Positions 21,072 through 24,965 of a stretch of 24,965 bases of DNA are shown here, one piece after another (the stretch's first letter is position 1; every line of letters starts with the position of its first letter). The notes under the pieces are model-generated. The model was not told the origin of the DNA, ran no database searches, and saw only the letters and a list, made by a program, of their open reading frames with translations. Source of the DNA: an uncultured Lachnospiraceae bacterium (GTDB lineage: Bacteria > Bacillota > Clostridia > Lachnospirales > Lachnospiraceae); NCBI GenBank assembly GCA_910588285.1, contig CAJUQB010000069.1:1-24965 (forward strand). The letters are read 5' to 3'. Position numbers and translations under genes: made by a program.

Positions 21072-21659
21072 ATGTCCATTTTTTCTGCATTTCTCTTTGG
21101 ACTTTCTGCCAATATAGATGCTTTTGTCCTGGGGTTGTCCTATGGCTTCAAGCGGCAGCGGTTTCCCCTGTCCATGAATCTTCTGGTCAGCCTTGTCACC
21201 CTTCTTGGCACGCTGCTTGCCCTCTGGGCCGGCTCCTGCCTGGCTTCTGTATTCCCCAGCCGGTTCTCCGTCCTGCTTGGGAGCCTGCTTCTCATTGCCC
21301 TGGGCTGCTACTATTGCCTGAAATTCCTGTATACATTTGTTCGGGCAAAGCCGCTTCACACTGTCTCCATACAGCAGGCCCCCCCGGCGGCGCAGCTGGC
21401 CGGCAGGGAGGTACTGCTGCTGGGGGCAGCCCTGGCCCTGAACAATATGGGCATGGGGATCGGCGCAAGCTTTGCAGGCTTATACACCCCCCTTGTGGGG
21501 CTGTTTACCTTTCTGCTGTGTATGGGCCTGCTGCTGGCGGGAAATCAGATGGGCCTGCGGTATATGCCCCGGCGGCTGTCTGCCTACGGAGATCTTCTGT
21601 CCGGCGGAATCATTGTCCTGCTGGGAGGCTGGCAGCTCTTCTGGGGCCTGCTGGCATAG
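21072..21659 (+). CDS. ytaF: MntP/YtaF family membrane protein
   Basis: A 195-residue protein with six predicted TM helices in two inverted halves, as in the MntP (manganese efflux) superfamily and its sporulation-associated YtaF branch. The first half has the family signature SANIDAFVLGLSYGFK, with Asp16 in TM1. The equivalent place in the second half is ALALNNMGMGIGASFAG: where YtaF relatives often have an acidic residue, Asn is found. It probably moves a metal ion, or is a transporter-derived sporulation membrane protein. It is transcribed alone on the plus strand, divergent from Enzyme I and convergent with the methyltransferase. Confidence 0.87.
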   Translation: MSIFSAFLFGLSANIDAFVLGLSYGFKRQRFPLSMNLLVSLVTLLGTLLALWAGSCLASVFPSRFSVLLGSLLLIALGCYYCLKFLYTFVRAKPLHTVSIQQAPPAAQLAGREVLLLGAALALNNMGMGIGASFAGLYTPLVGLFTFLLCMGLLLAGNQMGLRYMPRRLSAYGDLLSGGIIVLLGGWQLFWGLLA

Positions 21660-21701
21660 GGGGGCTGCGATTTTCCCTGCCGCCTGCCCTTAATGGCCGT
21701 A

Positions 21702-21729
21702 AAAAGGAAGGCGCCTATGCCTTCCTTTT
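21702..21729. terminator. Bidirectional terminator between ytaF and the methyltransferase gene
   Basis: AAAAGGAAGGC and GCCTTCCTTTT form a perfect 11-bp stem with a 6-base loop. A T run follows the stem on the minus strand, and TTTTCCC ends it on the plus strand, so it serves both convergent genes. The methyltransferase stop codon (21715-21717) lies inside the loop region. Confidence 0.88.
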
Positions 21730-23196
21730 CCCTATGATATACATCGCATATCCGCCCTTTTCCTGCATGGGATACTCCTTCAGCAGGCGGAAGCCTCCCT
21801 TTAGGCGCAGCTGCTTCTTGATCTGCCCCTCCTCATTGGAATACATGACAAGGATGCCTCCTGGCTCCAGCAGCCTGGCCGCCTGTCCAAAAAAACCGGC
21901 ATACAGCTGTTCCTGCTCCTCCTTCGTCCGCTTTCCCCGGGGCGGCATATCTGTAAAAATCTCATCAAACAGGTATTCATGGGTAAATTCCAAAAAGTCT
22001 TTATGGACAAAATAGATTTTCCGGTCCGCCGCCTTGGCATTGGCTCTGGCTTTGTCCACCGCCTCCCCAAAGATGTCCACGCCGTACATGGTTCCCGCCG
22101 CGACTGCCCGGTCCCGCTCCAGCAGCATGGTGCCCACCCCGCAGAAGGGATCCAGCACCTGGGCGCCCTCCTTTAAGTAGGGCTTTGCCAGGGCTGCCAT
22201 CAGGGCTGCCTGGGAGGGATGCATGGAGGCAGCCACTGTCTCCCTGCGGTAGGAAAACCGCTCATCCATAAGACCGAAGCATTTCACCAGGGGCAGGTAG
22301 GTCCCGTCCCTGCGGGGATAGAGCCTAAGCTCCACCTCATAATTCTTTGGCGCATTCACCAGCCGCCTGGCCGTGCGCTGTTCCAGCTCAAATCCGCACC
22401 GCTTGGCAAAGCTGCTTCTCTGCTCCAGCGTCAGACTGCCCAGCACGGTGATACGGAAGGCGCACCGTTCCAGCCGTCCCAGCCCCCGCTCCAGCACCTC
22501 CATCAGATCCGAAGCAGCCAGCGCTTTGCCGCATTCCACCGGATCCGGGCCCACGGTCTTCACATTCAGGGCAAACAGCAGCTCCCGAAAGGTCCTAAGG
22601 GAAAGCAGGTCTGCCGGCCTTGCCCCAGTCACCTTCACTCCCAGGGGCGTCAGCATTACCGGATACTCCCGAATCTCGTCAGCTGTCGTCTCCCGGTGCA
22701 GCCGGTTGGTGGTCAGCACCACATCAAAGGGCTGATCCAGCCCGCAGAAGCCGTGCCGCTCCCTCTTCCCTTCCGTTATGAGCATCTGCTCCAGCTGCCG
22801 GATCTCCTCCCGGTAGTGCTTCTGACACTCCGCCGGGATCTCCCCGGCTGTCATCTCCTCCAGCCGCTCCTTCAGCTCTGGACGGCAGACGCTGTAGTCC
22901 AGCTGCTGCATGGCCTTCAGGTAATCCGCCCGCACAAACAGCGTCTCCTCTCTCTGGTAAGCCTCAAACAGCTCTGTGAGCTGCTGCTGGCATCCCAGCT
23001 CCCCCAAAAGCAGCGCCGCATTTTTGCGGACCTTGGGATCTGCATGGTGCAGAAGCTCCCCAAAGGGATTCCCCTGCGCATCTGCGAGCTGCTTAAGCCT
23101 TCGGGGATCCTCCCCGGCCCGCAGCCGCTCTCGAAGAGCGATCAGCCTCTCCCGCACATTCTCCTGTTGTAAAAGCTCCTGAAATAGTTCTTCCAT
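21715..23196 (-). CDS. HEAT-like repeat plus SAM-dependent methyltransferase fusion (TRM11-like RNA methylase)
   Basis: A 493-residue protein. An N-terminal helical HEAT-like region (about 1-140; ADPKVRKNAALLLGELG is a typical repeat) is joined to a middle region (about 150-300) that may correspond to a THUMP-like RNA-binding part. A Rossmann methyltransferase domain follows (about 320-493). The SAM-binding motif DPFCGVGT is at 349-356, then YGVDIFGEAVDKARANA. Catalytic motif IV is TDMPPRGKR (415-423) in place of the common (D/N)PPYG, which is compatible with TRM11/UPF0020-type RNA guanine methylases. The substrate is probably tRNA or rRNA; I am not sure. It follows the amidase gene directly, with no spacer, and ends in a shared terminator. 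Confidence 0.85.
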   Translation of the reverse strand: MEELFQELLQQENVRERLIALRERLRAGEDPRRLKQLADAQGNPFGELLHHADPKVRKNAALLLGELGCQQQLTELFEAYQREETLFVRADYLKAMQQLDYSVCRPELKERLEEMTAGEIPAECQKHYREEIRQLEQMLITEGKRERHGFCGLDQPFDVVLTTNRLHRETTADEIREYPVMLTPLGVKVTGARPADLLSLRTFRELLFALNVKTVGPDPVECGKALAASDLMEVLERGLGRLERCAFRITVLGSLTLEQRSSFAKRCGFELEQRTARRLVNAPKNYEVELRLYPRRDGTYLPLVKCFGLMDERFSYRRETVAASMHPSQAALMAALAKPYLKEGAQVLDPFCGVGTMLLERDRAVAAGTMYGVDIFGEAVDKARANAKAADRKIYFVHKDFLEFTHEYLFDEIFTDMPPRGKRTKEEQEQLYAGFFGQAARLLEPGGILVMYSNEEGQIKKQLRLKGGFRLLKEYPMQEKGGYAMYIIGKRKA

Positions 23197-24012
23197 TCAC
23201 ATTCTCCCCTGGGCCTTCGCCCCTGTCTCTGGTTTCACAGGACGCACCTTCCTATGAAATAAAAAAGGATCCTGATAAGAAAATACCGCCTCCGGGGCCG
23301 CCCCGTGCTCCTTGATGTATTTCTGTACGTCCTCTATGAATTCCTCCCAGGCACTGGGATGATCCACAAAATACAGGGGGCATTTTTTCCCGGTTACATC
23401 GTAATGGCGGATCACCTGCTCGGTGGTCAGGTCGAATTTCCCGCAGAGCCATGCAGTCAAATGTACCAGCGCCTGGTATGTCTCCTTGGAAAACTCTCCC
23501 GTCTCATCCTGATGGCATACTTCAATGGAAATCGTATCCTTGTTCCTGTCATTAGATGCATAGGAAATCTCACTGCTGGGAATACACTGAATAATCTCGC
23601 CCTCAATGCCCACAATAAAATGGCTGCTGGCCTTGGTGAGCTTGGAATCCTTCAGCCCTTCAAAGTAATCGTGGTTCTGCTGAGCCGTTGTTCCCGGGTT
23701 GGCCGTATAGTGAATTACAATTCCCTTGATCTCCTCCAGGGCCCTCTGGGGCCTGGAATATGGGTTGGGTGTCAAAAGCTGCACATCAAAATCCGGCGCA
23801 TCTGCCACCTTCTTTTCAAAGGTCTGGCTGATCTTCTGCTCCTCCTGCTTCTGCTGGCGTGTTCCTCTTATCTGCCTTACCGCCAGAACCACCAGCGCTA
23901 CTGCTGCCACGCAGATCAATACCCGCCGCAGTATCTGCAGCGTCCGCTTCCGTCTCCTTCTTCTCCGTCTCTCCTGTATCGCCCTTCTTCGGCGCGCCTC
24001 TTCTGCATTCAT
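23197..24012 (-). CDS. Membrane-anchored N-acetylmuramoyl-L-alanine amidase (Amidase_2/PGRP)
   Basis: A 271-residue peptidoglycan amidase that cuts the bond between N-acetylmuramic acid and the stem peptide. The N-terminus is extremely basic (two runs of Arg, RRRR and RRRRRRRK), followed by one TM helix (about 30-46) that anchors the enzyme with its catalytic domain outside. The catalytic domain (about 90-235) shows the Amidase_2 zinc ligands: H in IVIHYTANPGT, H in RHYDVTGKKCP and the Cys two residues after KK. SSHFIVG and SIEVCHQD are further family marks. I choose the ATG at 24010-24012 over a TTG three bases upstream; AGGTGG fits either. It starts 21 bases after the DUF1002 gene, and its stop touches the methyltransferase start. 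Confidence 0.92.
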   Translation of the reverse strand: MNAEEARRRRAIQERRRRRRRKRTLQILRRVLICVAAVALVVLAVRQIRGTRQQKQEEQKISQTFEKKVADAPDFDVQLLTPNPYSRPQRALEEIKGIVIHYTANPGTTAQQNHDYFEGLKDSKLTKASSHFIVGIEGEIIQCIPSSEISYASNDRNKDTISIEVCHQDETGEFSKETYQALVHLTAWLCGKFDLTTEQVIRHYDVTGKKCPLYFVDHPSAWEEFIEDVQKYIKEHGAAPEAVFSYQDPFLFHRKVRPVKPETGAKAQGRM

Positions 24013-24033
24013 CAAAACCGTCCACCTGCGCCT

Positions 24034-24965
24034 TTAGCTAAATAAGCCCTTAAAGAAATCAATAATGGCATTAAAAAAGCCTTTTACCTTATCCCAGAAG
24101 CCAGGGCTTGACGTGAACTCGGACAATCTGTCATACAGATCCTTTGCCTGGCTCATAATGCTGTCCAGATCCAGGTCCAGGCTGCTGATCTTTTTCAGAA
24201 GGCTGATAATCTGCTGAATCTCCTCCTCGCTCAAGGTAATATCAAGCTTCTCACTGGCCTCGTCAATGGCAGCACGGATCTCCTCCTCCGACTCCAGGTT
24301 ATTTTCCACAATCAGCTGCTTCAGATAGGCAATAAACTCCTCCACCTGCTGGGAATCGCCCAGGGACTGGGCCAGCTCGCCGGTGAGCACCAGCTCATTC
24401 AGGGCCGCATCCATATTCTCCTCTGCCACCTCCTCGCCGGTCATCACCGCATAGGCCTTCATGGCTCCCACCAGCGCAGCTGTCCCGGAAATGGGGAAGG
24501 GGGCCGCCACAATGATATCGGCATCGGTAATCCCTGCGGTAATCAGGGCATTCTTGTACATGCCGATGGTGCAGTAGGAAATATTTTTTGTGGTAATGTT
24601 AATGCCATTCCCCGGATCCCGCTTTACCACCAGCACCGAGGACAGGGATCGGGAGCCCAGGGTCTCTGCCGGCAGATATTCCCCCAGGTACTTGTACTCC
24701 TCATCAATGGTCGTATAGATCACATCATACTCGGCAAGCTCCGCCGGATTGATTCCCAGCAATCCCAGCACGGTATCCCTCTGCTCCTGGCTGAGATTGG
24801 CTCCCAGGGACAGATAGGGCTTATCCTCCTTGGTGATGGGTTCCGTCACCTCTCCTTCCCCAGAGGCCTGGGCTCCATTATTTACTGCTCCACTGTCCGT
24901 CCCCTCCGGCTGGGCTTTGTTTCCTCCTTCGGCTGGCGCCTGGGGTCCTGTCCCATCGCCTCCCT
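24034..24965 (-). CDS. DUF1002 domain protein, 5' end outside the window
   Basis: The reading frame stays open to the window edge, so this is partial; a GTG at 24847-24849 is not the true start. The visible part begins with a G/P/Q/A/E-rich linker (about 38 residues, GTGPQAPAEGGNKAQPEG and on). It continues as a DUF1002 domain: LGANLSQEQRDTVLGLLGIN, TIDEEYKYLGEYLP, LGSRSLSSVLV, and the signature AAPFPISGTAALVGAMKAY. An acidic helical region (EEEIRAAIDEASEKLDITLSEEE) and an amphipathic end (FFNAIIDFFKGLFS) follow. DUF1002 proteins are usually secreted, so a signal peptide is expected upstream. The function of the family is unknown to me. It is followed after 21 bases by the amidase, suggesting an envelope role. 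Confidence 0.9.
   Translation of the reverse strand, partial: GGDGTGPQAPAEGGNKAQPEGTDSGAVNNGAQASGEGEVTEPITKEDKPYLSLGANLSQEQRDTVLGLLGINPAELAEYDVIYTTIDEEYKYLGEYLPAETLGSRSLSSVLVVKRDPGNGINITTKNISYCTIGMYKNALITAGITDADIIVAAPFPISGTAALVGAMKAYAVMTGEEVAEENMDAALNELVLTGELAQSLGDSQQVEEFIAYLKQLIVENNLESEEEIRAAIDEASEKLDITLSEEEIQQIISLLKKISSLDLDLDSIMSQAKDLYDRLSEFTSSPGFWDKVKGFFNAIIDFFKGLFS

Noticed and set aside
22219..23172. A 317-codon plus-strand frame
   Set aside because: It mirrors the methyltransferase gene, shows no motif, and has no ribosome binding site.
24847..24849. GTG as the start of the DUF1002 gene
   Set aside because: The frame continues open to the window edge through a linker, and a secreted family member should begin with a signal peptide farther upstream.

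Overview
The window comes from a low-to-mid G+C Gram-positive chromosome, most likely a Lachnospiraceae-type member of the Clostridia. The evidence is the Firmicutes gene order cysE-cysS-mrnC-rlmB-sigH, a cysteine T-box leader, a sporulation sigma factor (SigH), a YtaF-type membrane protein, a clpC/radA neighbourhood, and strong AGGAGG-type ribosome binding sites. Most genes are on the minus strand; only tetR, the MFS exporter and ytaF are on the plus strand. Most of the window is ordinary chromosomal backbone, interrupted by a few accessory or poorly understood blocks.

Layout, left to right. (1) 3-75: tRNA-Thr(GGU) with its own promoter. (2) 164-4861: a six-gene minus-strand operon, cysE-cysS-mrnC-rlmB-sigH-orf97, read from a strong promoter through a Cys T-box. 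(3) 4901-6430: a lower-G+C AAA+ ATPase with a nuclease-like C-terminal domain; three evenly spaced TTATGATAA boxes lie just downstream of its promoter. (4) 6497-8460: a self-regulated TetR/MFS efflux cassette with two identical-arm operators. (5) 8538-9286: a decayed gene with three frameshifts whose end resembles an alpha-L-rhamnosidase C-terminus. (6) 9480-15504: radA, a 138-residue conserved-looking protein with its own promoter and terminator, clpC, and a signal-peptide/one-TM cell-surface protein with a repetitive cytoplasmic tail just upstream of clpC. (7) 15535-15705: a hairpin-rich intergenic repeat whose end sequence is also found at about 4900. (8) 15695-19110: a four-gene set, Rrf2/IscR-type regulator, condensation-fold acyltransferase, six-TM zinc-ribbon protein (DUF6320-like) and HSL-family esterase. 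(9) 19160-20938: a PTS Enzyme I with an unusual in-frame repeat insertion. (10) 21072-21659: ytaF on the plus strand, convergent across a bidirectional terminator with (11) 21715-24965: a DUF1002 protein (cut by the window edge), a membrane-anchored amidase and a HEAT-methyltransferase, tightly packed as an operon.

How the parts may work together. The T-box operon would tie cysteine supply and tRNA-Cys charging, rRNA maturation (mrnC, rlmB) and possibly SigH to uncharged tRNA-Cys. ClpC and RadA are a stress and DNA-repair pair. The best candidate for an undescribed system is the Rrf2-acyltransferase-DUF6320-esterase set: a regulator with three IscR-like cysteines beside an acyl-transfer enzyme, a membrane protein and an ester hydrolase, which suggests redox- or Fe-S-responsive making and unmaking of an acyl ester. 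The second is the clpC-linked surface protein. Functions for both are inferred from domains and context only.
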